Positions 53,491-63,175 of a DNA stretch of 64,000 bases are shown one piece after another. The stretch comes from DATBQN01 sp963755825. Lineage in GTDB: Bacteria; Acidobacteriota; Thermoanaerobaculia; Multivoradales; UBA5704. Each line of letters opens with the position of its first letter. Positions within the stretch are counted from its first letter, which is position 1. Both the position numbers and the translations under genes were made by a program. Below the pieces are notes generated by a model. It did not search any database and was not told where the DNA came from. It saw only the letters and a program-made list of their open reading frames with translations. Location of the stretch: the NCBI GenBank assembly GCA_963755825.1, contig CAVWLA010000001.1, positions 2,542,001 through 2,606,000 of the forward strand. The letters are read 5' to 3'.

Positions 53491-55014
53491 TCAGTTCCAG
53501 GAGCGCGAGAGGTCGGGGGCGGCGAGCGGACCGTAATCCTTCTCGATCGAGGTCGGATGGAGGCTCCGGTGAGCGCCCTCCGCCGCCTCGAGCTGCCGCC
53601 AGCGGGCGGTGACCGTGGCGAGGTCCGCCGCCAGCACCGCGCCGTGCGCCGGGCCGTGCGTCGGGTCAACCCCGTTGCCGCCGATCTCTCGGCGCAGGTC
53701 GAGCTCGCGGTGGAGCAGGCGGTGGAGCTCGCGGTAGAAGGACGTCTCGTAGGTGCCCTGGAACATCATCGCGAGGTCGCTGCTGTCGTTCCAGCGGTCC
53801 TTCTCGCCGAGATGCGAGTTGACCATGGAGTGGAACTTGGTGCCCGGGAGAGGGTAGGCGACGGAGACCCCGATGTCGTCGGGGAGGGTGTCGCGCACCA
53901 GATCGGCCGTCGCCCGGATGTCTTCGAAGGTCTCGCCCGGGTAGCCGAGCTGGAGGAAGTAGCAGGCGCGGATGCCGGCGGCCTTGAGGCGCGCGCGGAC
54001 CTCGGCGATCTGATCGACGCGCGTCCCCTTATCCATGGCGTCGAGGATGCGCTGGCTGCCGCTCTCGACGCCCAGCCAGACCTCGGCGCAGCCGGCGCGG
54101 GCGAGCCCCTCGACGGCGCGCTCGGTCATCAAGTCGACGCGCGACTGGATCATGAAGGGGATCGCCGCGTCGCGCGCCTCGATCTCGGCGGCGAGCTCGG
54201 CCACCCAGCGCGGCTGCAGGCCGAAAATGTCGTCGGCGAACCAGAGGTGGTCCGGCGCCAGGGTGCGCTTGACGAGCGCCATCTCCTCGGCGACGAGGGC
54301 CGCCGAGCGCATGGCGTAGCGCTGGCCCCAGATCGGCTTCGCGCACCAGTTGCAGTGGAACGGGCAGCCGCGGGTGGTCACCAGGTTGAGGCTGAAATAG
54401 CCGTGGGCATCGCGCCAGGCGGCGCGGTAGCGGTCGACGTCGAGCAGGTCCCAGGCCGGGAACGGAAAGCCGTCCGGCTGGCGGTCGGGCTGCCGCGGCG
54501 CGCTCCGCGCGACGCCGGAGGGCGCCGTCGGGTCCGGCCAGGCGAGGCCGGGCACGTCCTCGGGCGCGCCGGCGCCGCCGAGGAGCGCGCCGACCAGCTC
54601 GACCAGGGTGTGGTCCGCTTCGCCCAGGAGGGCGTACTCGACGCCGTGCGGGAAGTAGACCTCCGGATGATCGGTGATCTCGGCTCCCGCGGCGACCACC
54701 CGCGCCCCCTGGCGGCGCGCCATCTCGCTCATCCGGCAGGCCGCCTGGCGGGCGTGCGACAGGCACATCTTGTTGAGGAAGTTGAACTGGTCCTCGTAGA
54801 GGGCTACGACCTTCGGGCGGTGGCGGTCGAGGAGCTCCGCGTACTCTTCGATGCCCTCGGCGAGCATGGCGTCGAAGAGCGCCACGGTGTAGCCCATACG
54901 GCGCAGATAGGCCGCGGCGTAGAGGGTGCCCAGCGGCGCGTACGGCCGCATCTTCTCCACCTGCTTGGGGTCGTTGCGCAGGAAGAAAGAATGGGCGAGG
55001 AGGACGTCGGTCAT
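53491..55014 (-). CDS. radical SAM protein with B12-binding domain, paralogue B
   Basis: The 507-residue protein has the same plan as its downstream neighbour: B12-type domain (LLAHSFFLRNDPKQVEKMRP, LGTLYAAAYLRRMGY, VVAAGAEITDHPEVYFP), CPFHCNWC (CxxxCxxC near 216-224), HLWFADDIFGLQP, LGVESGSQRILDAMDKGT and LGYPGETFEDI. A C-terminal extension of about 80 residues is its own. ATG at 55014 gives the family N-terminus. It is divergent from the sulfotransferase-like gene at 55094 with an 80-bp gap. Confidence 0.85.
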   Translation of the reverse strand: MTDVLLAHSFFLRNDPKQVEKMRPYAPLGTLYAAAYLRRMGYTVALFDAMLAEGIEEYAELLDRHRPKVVALYEDQFNFLNKMCLSHARQAACRMSEMARRQGARVVAAGAEITDHPEVYFPHGVEYALLGEADHTLVELVGALLGGAGAPEDVPGLAWPDPTAPSGVARSAPRQPDRQPDGFPFPAWDLLDVDRYRAAWRDAHGYFSLNLVTTRGCPFHCNWCAKPIWGQRYAMRSAALVAEEMALVKRTLAPDHLWFADDIFGLQPRWVAELAAEIEARDAAIPFMIQSRVDLMTERAVEGLARAGCAEVWLGVESGSQRILDAMDKGTRVDQIAEVRARLKAAGIRACYFLQLGYPGETFEDIRATADLVRDTLPDDIGVSVAYPLPGTKFHSMVNSHLGEKDRWNDSSDLAMMFQGTYETSFYRELHRLLHRELDLRREIGGNGVDPTHGPAHGAVLAADLATVTARWRQLEAAEGAHRSLHPTSIEKDYGPLAAPDLSRSWN

Positions 55015-55052
55015 GTCGGTTTCCCCACGTTCCCGGGCGCCGCGAAGAAGAG

Positions 55053-55079
55053 TTGAATCAAGGACCGCGGCAGTATAGT
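55053..55079 (+). promoter_or_regulatory. possible promoter for the operon starting at 55094
   Basis: TTGAAT (55053-55058) and TATAGT (55074-55079) are separated by 15 bp, which is shorter than ideal. The location just upstream of the plus-strand gene supports it. Confidence 0.35.
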
Positions 55080-55093
55080 CAGCTTGTATTCCA

Positions 55094-55963
55094 GTGGTCA
55101 AACGGAGGATCGGCGGTCTGACGGTCAACGGTCTCGAGGTGCGCATCGCGGCGCTCCGGCGCTCCGGCAGCCACGCGGTGATCCAGTGGCTGTTGCGCCA
55201 GCTCCCCGGCAGCGGCTGCTTTCTCGACAACTGCGCGCCGGGGACCGACCCATTCGGCTCATGCTATCTGCCCGACAGCCTCGGGGTGGGGATCGACGTC
55301 GCCCGCGAGCGCGCCGAGGGCGTCACCCCCAAGAGTTTCCTCCTCTACAATTTTGAAAGCAAAGATCTCGCCGACGTGTTCTCCGCCGCCGCCGAGGCGG
55401 CGCACGACGGCTGGGTCGGCGCCAGCGCACGGCGGGTCGACCTCCTCGTCCTCCGCGATCCGTGGAACAACCTGGCGAGCCTGCTGCGCTGGGCGCGCGG
55501 CGAGGTGCACCCGATCTCCCTCGCCGCGGTCGCCGCCGCGGCCGGGCGCTTCAAGCAGTATGCGCGCGAGCTCCTCGGCGAGACCCACCACCTGCTCCAC
55601 CGGCCGCTCTTCGTCTCCTTCAACCGCTGGGTCGCCGAGCCCGCCTACCGCGCCGGCCTGGCGGCGGAGCTCGGCCTGCGCTTCACCGACGCCGGGATCG
55701 ACGCCGTAGCGCCCTGGGGACCGACCGCCTGGGGCGACTCCTTCGACGGCCTCGCCTACGACGGCCGGGCGGGAGAGATGGCGCTCGGCGAGCGCTTTCG
55801 CTGGTGCGCCGGCGATCCCTTCTATCGCGGCCTCTTCGACGCCGAGCTGGTCGAGCTCGGCCGCCGCATCTTCGGCCGCATCCCCGGGACCGAGGGGATC
55901 GCCGCCGGCCCCGGCGAGCTGTGGGAAAGACCGCTCGCAGCGCCGATGGAGGGGCCGCCGTGA
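55094..55963 (+). CDS. sulfotransferase-like P-loop protein
   Basis: The 289-residue protein has a 5'-phosphosulfate-type loop RRSGSHAVIQWLL (near 23) and a 3'-phosphate-type motif LLVLRDPWNNLASLLRWA (near 118), the two co-substrate motifs of PAPS-dependent sulfotransferases in the right order. FVSFNRWVAEP follows. The remainder is not diagnostic, so it is a sulfotransferase-like fold. Start is GTG at 55094. Its stop overlaps the next gene's GTG by four bases. Sulfation would fit a sugar-decoration system. Confidence 0.65.
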   Translation: MVKRRIGGLTVNGLEVRIAALRRSGSHAVIQWLLRQLPGSGCFLDNCAPGTDPFGSCYLPDSLGVGIDVARERAEGVTPKSFLLYNFESKDLADVFSAAAEAAHDGWVGASARRVDLLVLRDPWNNLASLLRWARGEVHPISLAAVAAAAGRFKQYARELLGETHHLLHRPLFVSFNRWVAEPAYRAGLAAELGLRFTDAGIDAVAPWGPTAWGDSFDGLAYDGRAGEMALGERFRWCAGDPFYRGLFDAELVELGRRIFGRIPGTEGIAAGPGELWERPLAAPMEGPP

Positions 55964-56814
55964 GCAGCTCCACCCTCCCCGCCACCTGCTGGATCACCCA
56001 CGCGGACGCCCGCTTTCTGCCGCTCGGCGGCGTTCTCGCCGAGGGGCTCGCCGCCTTCTCGCGCCACCCGCTCGTCCTCTACGCGGTCGACGCCGAGCCG
56101 GAATGGGAATCGGGCACGGGGCCGATCGTCCGCCGGCTGGCGGGGGGAGGCCGCCACATCGCCTACCTCAAGTTCACCGCCCTCCTGGACGCTCTCGACG
56201 CCGGCGCCAAGCGGGGGATCTATCTCGACGCCGACCACGTCCCCACCCCCGCGGTCGACCGGCTCTTCGACCTCGCCGAGCGAGAGGGGCTCGCGGCCGG
56301 CACGACGCCCCTCCTCCCCCGCCATCCCCGCGACCTGGGAGGCGAGCTCAACGGCGCCCTGATGGCGGAGCTCGGCGTCGCCGCCAAGTCGCTGCCCTAT
56401 GCTCACTCCTGCACCATCGGCTTCGCCCCCGCCTGCCGCGCCTTTCTCGTCGAGTGCGACGCCGTCGCGCGGGAATGCGACCGGCGCGGCGAGCACCCGC
56501 CGGTGGTCGACGAGACGATCGTCAACGTGCTCCTCTGGCGCTGGAAGGCGACCCGCCAGCTCCCCAGCGTCAACCTCCCCCACCGCCTCTTCGCGAGCTG
56601 GCTCGCCGGGGCTCTGCCGGCCGATGCCGACTTCCGGGCCCGCTACGACGGCCACCCCTGGGAGGCGCTCACCTTCCACTACGCCAAGGACCCGGCGCGG
56701 GCGCGGGCGATGCTCACCGCCATGCTGGAGCGCGCCGGCGCGCCAGGCTTCGAAGACCCTTTGCCTTCGTCGGCGGCACTGGAAAGTAAGAGACCCGGCA
56801 GAGAGCTGCCATGA
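55960..56814 (+). CDS. glycosyltransferase-like protein (GT-A type)
   Basis: The 284-residue protein contains CWITHADARFLPLGGVLAEG near the start and the donor-binding KRGIYLDADHVPTPAVDRLF with a DAD motif (near 87). DETIVNVLLWRW (near 190) and a late FHYAK follow. The plan is that of nucleotide-diphospho-sugar transferases with an acceptor-binding C-terminus. GTG start overlaps the upstream stop. It overlaps the diguanylate cyclase gene by four bases (ATGA). It is distinct from the three glycosyltransferases at 42606-45906. Confidence 0.7.
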   Translation: MSSSTLPATCWITHADARFLPLGGVLAEGLAAFSRHPLVLYAVDAEPEWESGTGPIVRRLAGGGRHIAYLKFTALLDALDAGAKRGIYLDADHVPTPAVDRLFDLAEREGLAAGTTPLLPRHPRDLGGELNGALMAELGVAAKSLPYAHSCTIGFAPACRAFLVECDAVARECDRRGEHPPVVDETIVNVLLWRWKATRQLPSVNLPHRLFASWLAGALPADADFRARYDGHPWEALTFHYAKDPARARAMLTAMLERAGAPGFEDPLPSSAALESKRPGRELP

Positions 56815-57899
56815 CCAACCCGGACCGGACGGAATCCGCCAGCCGCCTGCTCGAGCCGTCGAGCGCGCTGGCGGCGATCGAGCGCGAGCGCTTCCACGCC
56901 TACTCGTCGCTGGTGCGCAACCTCCACTGGCTGGCGGCGGCCCTCGTCGTCCTCTACAGCCTGCTCTTCCCGGCCTCGGACCGCCTCACCCTCTGGTGGC
57001 TCGCCGGGGTGATGATGGTCTACACGCTGCTCCTCCACTCGCAGCTTCTAGCCCGGCTGGCGGTCGAGGTGCGGATCTGGCTCGAGACGGCGATCGATCT
57101 CGCCTGGATGACCGCTGTCGTCTTCTCGACCGGCGGCATCGGCAGCCCCTTCTTCTTCCTCTACTACATCGTCATCTACGCCAGCACGCCGCAGGTCTCC
57201 CGGCGGCAGACCTACGCCAAGGCGGGACTCGCCAGCGTGCTCATCTCGGGGGTCGCCGCCTTCTCCGCCGGGCGCTTCCTGCCGGAGGGAGCGGCCGGCT
57301 GGTGGACGGCGGGCGGCAACCTGATCTGGCCGCTGACCGGCCTCTGGCTGGTCGCCTACTTCTCGGCCGAGGCCGGCACCCTCGGCGCCGACCTCCACCG
57401 CTCGCTCTTCGTCGCCGCCCACACCGACGCCCTGACAGGCCTGCCCAACCTGCGCTACTTCACCGCCGCCGCCGCCCTGCGCAGCAAGCTCGGGCCGTTC
57501 ACCATCGTGATGATCGACATCGACCACCTGAAGAAGGTCAACGACTCCTTCGGCCACGCCCAGGGCTCGGCACTCATCCGCGCCGTGGCGGACGCCATCC
57601 GCACCGCGGCGCGCAGCGGCGACGACCTCTGCTCGCGGGTGGGCGGCGACGAGTTCATCGTCCGCCTCGCCGGGGCGTCGGGCGACGGCGCCCTCGCCTA
57701 CTGCCGGCGCGTCCGCTCCTATCTGGCCGACCACCCCCTGCAGCTCGACGGCGCCGAGATCCCCATCTCGGTCTCCATGGGCCTCGCCTCCTACCCCGAG
57801 CAGGGGCGCACCCTCTCCGAGGTCACCGACCGCGCCGACCAGGCGCTCTATCGGAGCAAGCGCGACGGCCGCTCGCGCGAGCAGGTCTGGAGCGCGTAG
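56811..57899 (+). CDS. membrane-anchored diguanylate cyclase
   Basis: Makes the second messenger cyclic di-GMP, which commonly controls surface polymers. The 362-residue protein has six transmembrane helices in residues 38-190. The GGDEF domain (about 200-355) holds HTDALTGLPNLRYF, MIDIDHLKKVNDSFGHAQG and RVGGDEFIVRLAG. The catalytic signature is intact. No canonical RxxD inhibitory site occupies the usual place (an extra residue lies between RSGD and GGDEF), and there is no EAL domain. It ends the operon with the sulfotransferase- and glycosyltransferase-like genes, so c-di-GMP may regulate their product. Confidence 0.88.
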   Translation: MTNPDRTESASRLLEPSSALAAIERERFHAYSSLVRNLHWLAAALVVLYSLLFPASDRLTLWWLAGVMMVYTLLLHSQLLARLAVEVRIWLETAIDLAWMTAVVFSTGGIGSPFFFLYYIVIYASTPQVSRRQTYAKAGLASVLISGVAAFSAGRFLPEGAAGWWTAGGNLIWPLTGLWLVAYFSAEAGTLGADLHRSLFVAAHTDALTGLPNLRYFTAAAALRSKLGPFTIVMIDIDHLKKVNDSFGHAQGSALIRAVADAIRTAARSGDDLCSRVGGDEFIVRLAGASGDGALAYCRRVRSYLADHPLQLDGAEIPISVSMGLASYPEQGRTLSEVTDRADQALYRSKRDGRSREQVWSA

Positions 57900-57931
57900 G
57901 CGCGAGCCGCCGCGCCGGCGACTCGGTACGT

Positions 57932-58573
57932 CTAGGGCTTTTTCGGGATCACCTTGAGCGTCCGGCGGCCGCCGTTGTCGCCGCCGCCGAGGATCCAGGC
58001 GCAGTGGACCTGCTGGCAGAGGTTGTCGAGGACACGCTGGAGGGGGAGGCCGCTGGCGGTGATGGTGACCTTGCCCTGCACTGCGGGGTCGAGGACGAGG
58101 TCGGCATCGAGGAGGTTGGCGAGCGTGCGCAGGAGGCCGTGGACGTCGCCGTCGGCGATCTTCAGGTCGACCGGATCGCCCGGACGGACCTCGGGGGCCG
58201 CCGGCTTGGGTACCTGCAGGGGCTTCGCGGCGACGTGGAGGACGGGCGGCGTGCCGGCCAGCTCCCAGCTGCAGCCGATGCCTTCGCAGACCGCGTCGAG
58301 GACGGTCTGGATGCGCACGTTCTCGAGGCGGACGGTGATCGGCTCGGCGAGCGCCGCGTCGACCGCCACGGTGCAGCCGGCGAGCTCGGCGAAGGTGCGG
58401 AACGCCTCGCTCGGCCGCACGCGCTCGAGATTGACGCTCACCCGCCGGTCGAGCGGCGCGATGGCGCCCGCGGCGGGAGCGGTATCTGCAGAGGTGGCAG
58501 GAGCCGCTGCCAGGGCGCCGCCCAGCAGCAGGAGCAGGATCGATCCCTGGCGACGGATATCTCGGATGTCCAC
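57932..58573 (-). CDS. secreted protein with two secretin/TonB N-terminal-like (STN) modules
   Basis: The 213-residue protein has a signal peptide (about 1-30). Two similar modules of about 65 residues follow: VSVNLERVRPSEAFRTFAEL with ITVRLENVRIQTVLDAVCEG, and VDLKIADGDVHGLLRTLANL with VTITASGLPLQRVLDNLCQQ. These are the beta-alpha-beta STN/secretin N-domain type. There is no beta-barrel, so it cannot form a channel itself. It may be a periplasmic adaptor of a secretin. Gene is alone, 94 bp downstream of the aminopeptidase stop. Confidence 0.7.
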   Translation of the reverse strand: MDIRDIRRQGSILLLLLGGALAAAPATSADTAPAAGAIAPLDRRVSVNLERVRPSEAFRTFAELAGCTVAVDAALAEPITVRLENVRIQTVLDAVCEGIGCSWELAGTPPVLHVAAKPLQVPKPAAPEVRPGDPVDLKIADGDVHGLLRTLANLLDADLVLDPAVQGKVTITASGLPLQRVLDNLCQQVHCAWILGGGDNGGRRTLKVIPKKP

Positions 58574-58667
58574 GCGATGCCTCCCGCGGCCCCGACGGCC
58601 GCCCGCGACGGCGTCCAGACCCGACGCCCGGACGCGATGCTACCAGCCGACGGCCGCCAGCGTCCGC

Positions 58668-61199
58668 TCAGTCGCGCGCCAGCACCTCGCCGCGCGCGTT
58701 GACGAGCGCCCGCCGCGGCTTCTTCGGCAACTTGATGGTGAGCTCGATCGGCCGCGTCGTCGTGCCCACCATCGGCACCATGCCCACCCGCGCCAGCTCC
58801 CCCTTGCCAAACTCGACGTAGAGGGGGACGAGGGCGCGGAACGCCTTCCCCACCCCTTCCTGGCTCACCTTGCCGGAGATCTTGTAGGCGTCGCCCTGCG
58901 GCTCGATCGCCAGGTCCGCCGTGTAGCGCGGGATCTCGATGCCGTCGACCCACTGATCGAAGAACCAGTCCATGCGGCCGTTGCCGGTGGCGTTCAGCGC
59001 CGGCACCATGTGGCGCTCGACGACGGCCTTGAAGTCGGCGGTCGACGGGCTCTTGCCGGCGAAGGACGCCGCGTAGTCCTTCATCATGGCGATGAACGGC
59101 GCGTCCGGGGTCTTCGACGCCCCGTCCCACATCAGCATGCGCAGCATGTGGAGGACGTAGGCGCCCTTGGCATAGACGATCGCCGGCACCGCACCGGCGG
59201 CGAGGCGGCTCCCCAGGGAGATGGGACCGGCCTCGTAGATCGCCGCGGAGCCGACCACCCGCGCGAGGATCTGCTGGCGCCGGTTGCGGAAGAAGCGGTC
59301 GTAGGCCGCGGCGCCCTGGGTGTGCTGGATGGCGAGGCCGGCCGAGAACTCGGCGAACCCCTCCGACAGCCAGAGGTCGCGGTAGGAGCTCCAGCCGACG
59401 CGGTGCCCCCACCACTGGTGGGCGAACTCGTGGAAGCCCACCTCGTCGACGAAGTCCTTGGCGGCGCTGAGGCCGAGCTGGTGGCGCTGGGTGCCGTCGA
59501 GGAACGACAGGTAGGGGAGGAAGATCAGCGACGGCCAGGACTGCCCGAAGCTCCACTGCGACTGCTGGGTGATCGCCACCTCGCCGGCGCCGAGCGGCCC
59601 GAAGTAGGCGGTGAACACGCGCGCCGCGTTGATGCCGTCGGCGAGCGCCGACTCGGCGAGGCGCGAGGTGTCGATCCTGCCCAGCGACTCGTGCATCTGC
59701 GGCAGGGCGAGCGAGTCGGTGTCGATGCTGCCGATCTCCATCCGCCCGACGCCGGCGAGGGCGCTGTTGATGGCGCGCAGCGCGTCCGGCGTGCCGGGGT
59801 TGGTGTAGACGTCGATGGTGATGCCGCTCGGCTCGTCGCGCCGCGACAGCTTCTTGAAGCGGCCGTAGTTGAAGCCGGCGACCCGCACCGGCCCGTCGGT
59901 CCGCCAGACGGTGACGCTCTCCCTGCCCTCGGCCCGCGCCTCGACCTGCCGGCCGACGGAGACGATCTCGTCGCCGGCCGGCACGCGGTAGGTCAGCTCG
60001 AAGACGGCGGGATCGGTGAAGGTCCCGAGGTTCGGGTACCAGCTCTCGCGCGCGCCGACGACGAAGTTCTTGTCGCCGGCGTCGTGCAGCACGTCGCTCC
60101 CCTGGTAGGCGAGCCGGAGCTCGACCTCCTCGCCGGCGGCGAGCGGGCGCGGGAAGACGACCGCGGCGTCGGCATCGTCCTTCTCGGCCTCCTGGACGAA
60201 GGGAATCTCGGTGGCAGATGCATTCGCGGCAGCGGTCCCCGCGCCAGCTCCGGCGCCGGCTCCGGACATGAAGCTCGCCGACTGCAGGCGGAGCTTCGGC
60301 AGCAGGTTGAGCGGCAGCACGCGGAGCCCGGCGGAGAGCACCCTGAGGTCGATCGCCGCGGTGCCCGCGATGTCGGCGCTCTTGGCGACCGTCGTCGTGA
60401 TGCGATAGCGCAGCGCGTCGGCGAACGGCGCCGCCGGCGGCGTGCGGCCGGCCGCCGCATCGGCGCGCGACGGCGAGCTGTACCAGACGCCGCCCCTCTC
60501 GGCATCGGCGACGTCGAAGACGGTGGTGTCGCCCCCCATCATCTGCGCGATGCCGAGCCCCTCGGCACCCTGCGGATCGTAGGCGGCGAGCGCCGGCGGG
60601 TAGCGCTTGCCCTCGACGAAGGCCAAGAAGACGCCGACGCCGGCACCGGCCGACGGACGCTCCGCCGCCGGCTCGGGTTGCGCGAGCAGGTCGCGCAGCA
60701 GGCGGAGCTGGAAGTTGGTGGCGAAGTCGCGCTTCTGGCGTTTGAAGTAGGCCTCGTAGAGTGACGTCGCCCGGGCGTCGGGTGCGCCGGTCGCGATCGG
60801 CGCGGCGCGGGCGATCTCGGCCGCGGTGTCGTCGGTGAAGAGCAGCACCAGGCTGTCGAAGCGGTCGGTCAAGACCTCGAGATTGGTGCCGGCGGTGAGG
60901 GCGAGGTGGCGGCGCTCGGTCTCGCTCGCCGGCACCAGGCGATAGCTGCCGTCGCCGACGAAGACCGCCCCGACGGTGCGCCCGGCGACCGGCGCCAGGA
61001 GATGGAGGGTGCCGGAGGCGAGCTCGAAGCGGAAGGCGTCACGCTCGAGGACCAGGCCGTGGACCGCGATGGTGCGGCCGTCGGGGCGGGCGGCGCGGAG
61101 CGCCGCGTAGGTGGGATCGGGAGCCGCGGCGCCGGCGGCGATCAGGAAACCAGCGAGACCGGCGAGACCGGCGACGGCGCTTCGAGTCGGGCGGAGCAT
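58668..61199 (-). CDS. secreted M1-family aminopeptidase-like protein
   Basis: The 843-residue protein has a signal peptide (about 1-24) and an N-terminal domain without known family (about 25-260). The M1-type peptidase region has HEFAHQWWGH (zinc site HExxH) followed by the second-shell LSEGFAEF with the third ligand, as in M1 enzymes. The beta-sandwich and helical parts continue to the end, with a closing LTIKLPKKPRRALVNARG. The usual upstream GAMEN motif is not obvious (there is no GAMEN-like sequence before HEFAH), so its specificity may differ. Likely digests exported peptides. Confidence 0.82.
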   Translation of the reverse strand: MLRPTRSAVAGLAGLAGFLIAAGAAAPDPTYAALRAARPDGRTIAVHGLVLERDAFRFELASGTLHLLAPVAGRTVGAVFVGDGSYRLVPASETERRHLALTAGTNLEVLTDRFDSLVLLFTDDTAAEIARAAPIATGAPDARATSLYEAYFKRQKRDFATNFQLRLLRDLLAQPEPAAERPSAGAGVGVFLAFVEGKRYPPALAAYDPQGAEGLGIAQMMGGDTTVFDVADAERGGVWYSSPSRADAAAGRTPPAAPFADALRYRITTTVAKSADIAGTAAIDLRVLSAGLRVLPLNLLPKLRLQSASFMSGAGAGAGAGTAAANASATEIPFVQEAEKDDADAAVVFPRPLAAGEEVELRLAYQGSDVLHDAGDKNFVVGARESWYPNLGTFTDPAVFELTYRVPAGDEIVSVGRQVEARAEGRESVTVWRTDGPVRVAGFNYGRFKKLSRRDEPSGITIDVYTNPGTPDALRAINSALAGVGRMEIGSIDTDSLALPQMHESLGRIDTSRLAESALADGINAARVFTAYFGPLGAGEVAITQQSQWSFGQSWPSLIFLPYLSFLDGTQRHQLGLSAAKDFVDEVGFHEFAHQWWGHRVGWSSYRDLWLSEGFAEFSAGLAIQHTQGAAAYDRFFRNRRQQILARVVGSAAIYEAGPISLGSRLAAGAVPAIVYAKGAYVLHMLRMLMWDGASKTPDAPFIAMMKDYAASFAGKSPSTADFKAVVERHMVPALNATGNGRMDWFFDQWVDGIEIPRYTADLAIEPQGDAYKISGKVSQEGVGKAFRALVPLYVEFGKGELARVGMVPMVGTTTRPIELTIKLPKKPRRALVNARGEVLARD

Positions 61200-61303
61200 G
61201 CGAGTCCTCCGGTGCGGCCGGGAGAGCGGAACCCCGCCGCGGGTCTCGAATCGTGCCGGATGGCGCCGAATCGCAGTCGAGTCAGAGCGACAGCGAGCTT
61301 ATC

Positions 61304-62545
61304 TCAGCCCTGTCGCAAGCGCGCCAGGCGGCGAATCGCCGCGATCCCGCAGGCCGGGCCGAGGGCGAGGACGGGGAACGCCCAGGGCCAGCCGAGGGCG
61401 CCGGCGAGCGGCGGCACCAGCTGGATCGAGACCATGGTGAGCAGGAAGCCCAGCGAGGTCTGCACGGTGAGCGCAGTGCCCACGGCGTGCGGCGGCACCG
61501 ACTCGGTGACCAGGGCGCTGAACTGCGCGCTGTCGGCGATGACGAAGAAGCCCCAGATCCAGGCGACCGCGGCGACCGCCGGGAGGGGCGCCCCGAAGAG
61601 GGCGCCGATCGCGAGCGCGCAGGCGCCGCTGGCGGCGAGGGCGATGGTCACCAGCCGCTCGCGGCCGGTGCGGTCGGCGACCAGGCCGCCCCAGACGCAG
61701 CCGGCGCCGCCGACGGCGATGGTGCCGAAGGCGGCGAGCGAGACCGCAGGCGACCCCGGTCCGAAGCCGCCGCCGGTGGCCGCCAGCCGGTGCGCGGCGC
61801 TGGCGGCGAGGAAGACCGGGATCCAGGTCCAGAAGGAGTAGAGCTCGAACATGTGGCCGAGGTAGCCGCCGGTCGCCAGGCGGAAGCGCCGCTCGCGAAG
61901 CACCTCGGCGATCCGCTGCCAGGAGAAGGCCCGCGGCGGGAACGGGAAGGGACCGTCGCGGTAGGCGGCGGCGACGAGGACGGCGGCGATCACCGCCCCT
62001 GCCGAGGTCGCCAGGACGACCGGCGCCACCCCGGCTCCCGGCAGCGCGTGCACCAGGTAGGGGATCGCCTTGCCGACAGTGAGCGCGCCGACGACGGTGC
62101 CGATGGCGAGGCCGCGGCGGGCGCGGAACCAGGTGGAGACCATCTTCATCGCCGGCGGGTAGACGCCGGCGAGGCAGAAGCCGGTGGCGAAGCGGCAGGC
62201 GAGGGCCGTCCGGTAGCCGGGGGCGGCGAGGAGGAGGGCATTGGCGAGGGAGCCGAGCAGGGCGGAAGCAGCGAAGAGCGTCCGCGAGGCGACGACGTCC
62301 GCCAGGTTGAGGAGCGCCGCGAGCGCCGTGCCGCAGACAAAGCCGGCCTGGACGACGGCCGTCAGCCAGCCGGTCTCGGCGGGCGATAGCGACCAGCGGG
62401 CGGCGAGGAGCGGCGACACCGCGCTCGCCGCGAACCACAGCGACATGCCGAGGAGCTCCGCCGCCGCCAGCAGGGCGAGCATCCGCCAGCGCACGGGATC
62501 GGCGTCGGTCGGGGCGGCGGGACCGTCGGGAGAGAGAGCGGGCAT
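61304..62545 (-). CDS. major facilitator superfamily transporter
   Basis: A 413-residue protein with 12 predicted transmembrane helices. The intracellular loop motif between helices 2 and 3 is atypical; the segment CRFATGFCLAGVYPPAMKM (helix 4 region) and TWFRARRGLAIG match the NNP/CP-type or OFA-like drug and nitrate porter group. Substrate not determined. ATG at 62545 is selected because it opens the first helix region. It is divergent from the DUF985 cupin gene. Confidence 0.8.
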   Translation of the reverse strand: MPALSPDGPAAPTDADPVRWRMLALLAAAELLGMSLWFAASAVSPLLAARWSLSPAETGWLTAVVQAGFVCGTALAALLNLADVVASRTLFAASALLGSLANALLLAAPGYRTALACRFATGFCLAGVYPPAMKMVSTWFRARRGLAIGTVVGALTVGKAIPYLVHALPGAGVAPVVLATSAGAVIAAVLVAAAYRDGPFPFPPRAFSWQRIAEVLRERRFRLATGGYLGHMFELYSFWTWIPVFLAASAAHRLAATGGGFGPGSPAVSLAAFGTIAVGGAGCVWGGLVADRTGRERLVTIALAASGACALAIGALFGAPLPAVAAVAWIWGFFVIADSAQFSALVTESVPPHAVGTALTVQTSLGFLLTMVSIQLVPPLAGALGWPWAFPVLALGPACGIAAIRRLARLRQG

Positions 62546-62709
62546 GGCAGGCGGCGACCGGCGGATTCTAGCCGCCGCGGGCGCTCCGTGCGGGCGCCTG
62601 TCGCCGCCGGCGTGACGCCAGGACGGCGGCCGAAACCGCGCCGGGACGGGCACGTATACTGGTCGGCACTCCGCTGTTTCGCCGGCGCTGGAGATCAGAG
62701 GGAGGAGAC

Positions 62710-63159
62710 GTGACCGATCGCAAGCTCGACGCCGATGCGGTGACCCGCCTCCTCGGCCTCGTCCCCCACCCCGAGGGCGGCCGCTACGCCGAGACCTTCC
62801 GCGACGCGCCGGCCGGCGGCGGCCGCAGCGCGCAGAGCGCCATCTACTACCTGCTGCGCGCCGACGAGGTCTCCGCCTGGCACCGGCTGACCGACGCCGT
62901 CGAGATCTGGCACTTCTACGCCGGCGCGCCGCTCGCTCTCGCGGTCGTCGGCGACGACCGCCGCGTCAACCGCCACCGGCTGGGGGTCGACCTCGCCGCC
63001 GGCGAGCGGCCGCAGGCGGCGGTCCCCTGCGGCGCCTGGCAGTCGGCGGCGAGCCTCGGCAACTGGACGCTCGTCGGCTGCACCGTCAGCCCGGCTTTCG
63101 AGTTCGCCGGCTTCGAGCTCGCCCCCGTGGGCTGGGAGCCGCCGATCGACGAGACCTAG
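62710..63159 (+). CDS. DUF985 cupin-fold protein
   Basis: The 149-residue protein carries the DUF985 signature: LVPHPEGGRYAETFRD, IYYLLRADEVSAWHRL, EIWHFYAGAPLAL and VPCGAWQSA, then LVGCTVSPAFEFAGFEL. Metal- and substrate-type His and Glu residues are present, so an isomerase or related enzyme is possible; function is not established for the family. GTG at 62710 follows GGAGGA by two to four bases. It is convergent with the thioredoxin gene. Confidence 0.9.
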   Translation: MTDRKLDADAVTRLLGLVPHPEGGRYAETFRDAPAGGGRSAQSAIYYLLRADEVSAWHRLTDAVEIWHFYAGAPLALAVVGDDRRVNRHRLGVDLAAGERPQAAVPCGAWQSAASLGNWTLVGCTVSPAFEFAGFELAPVGWEPPIDET

Positions 63160-63175
63160 ACGGCGAGAGACGACC

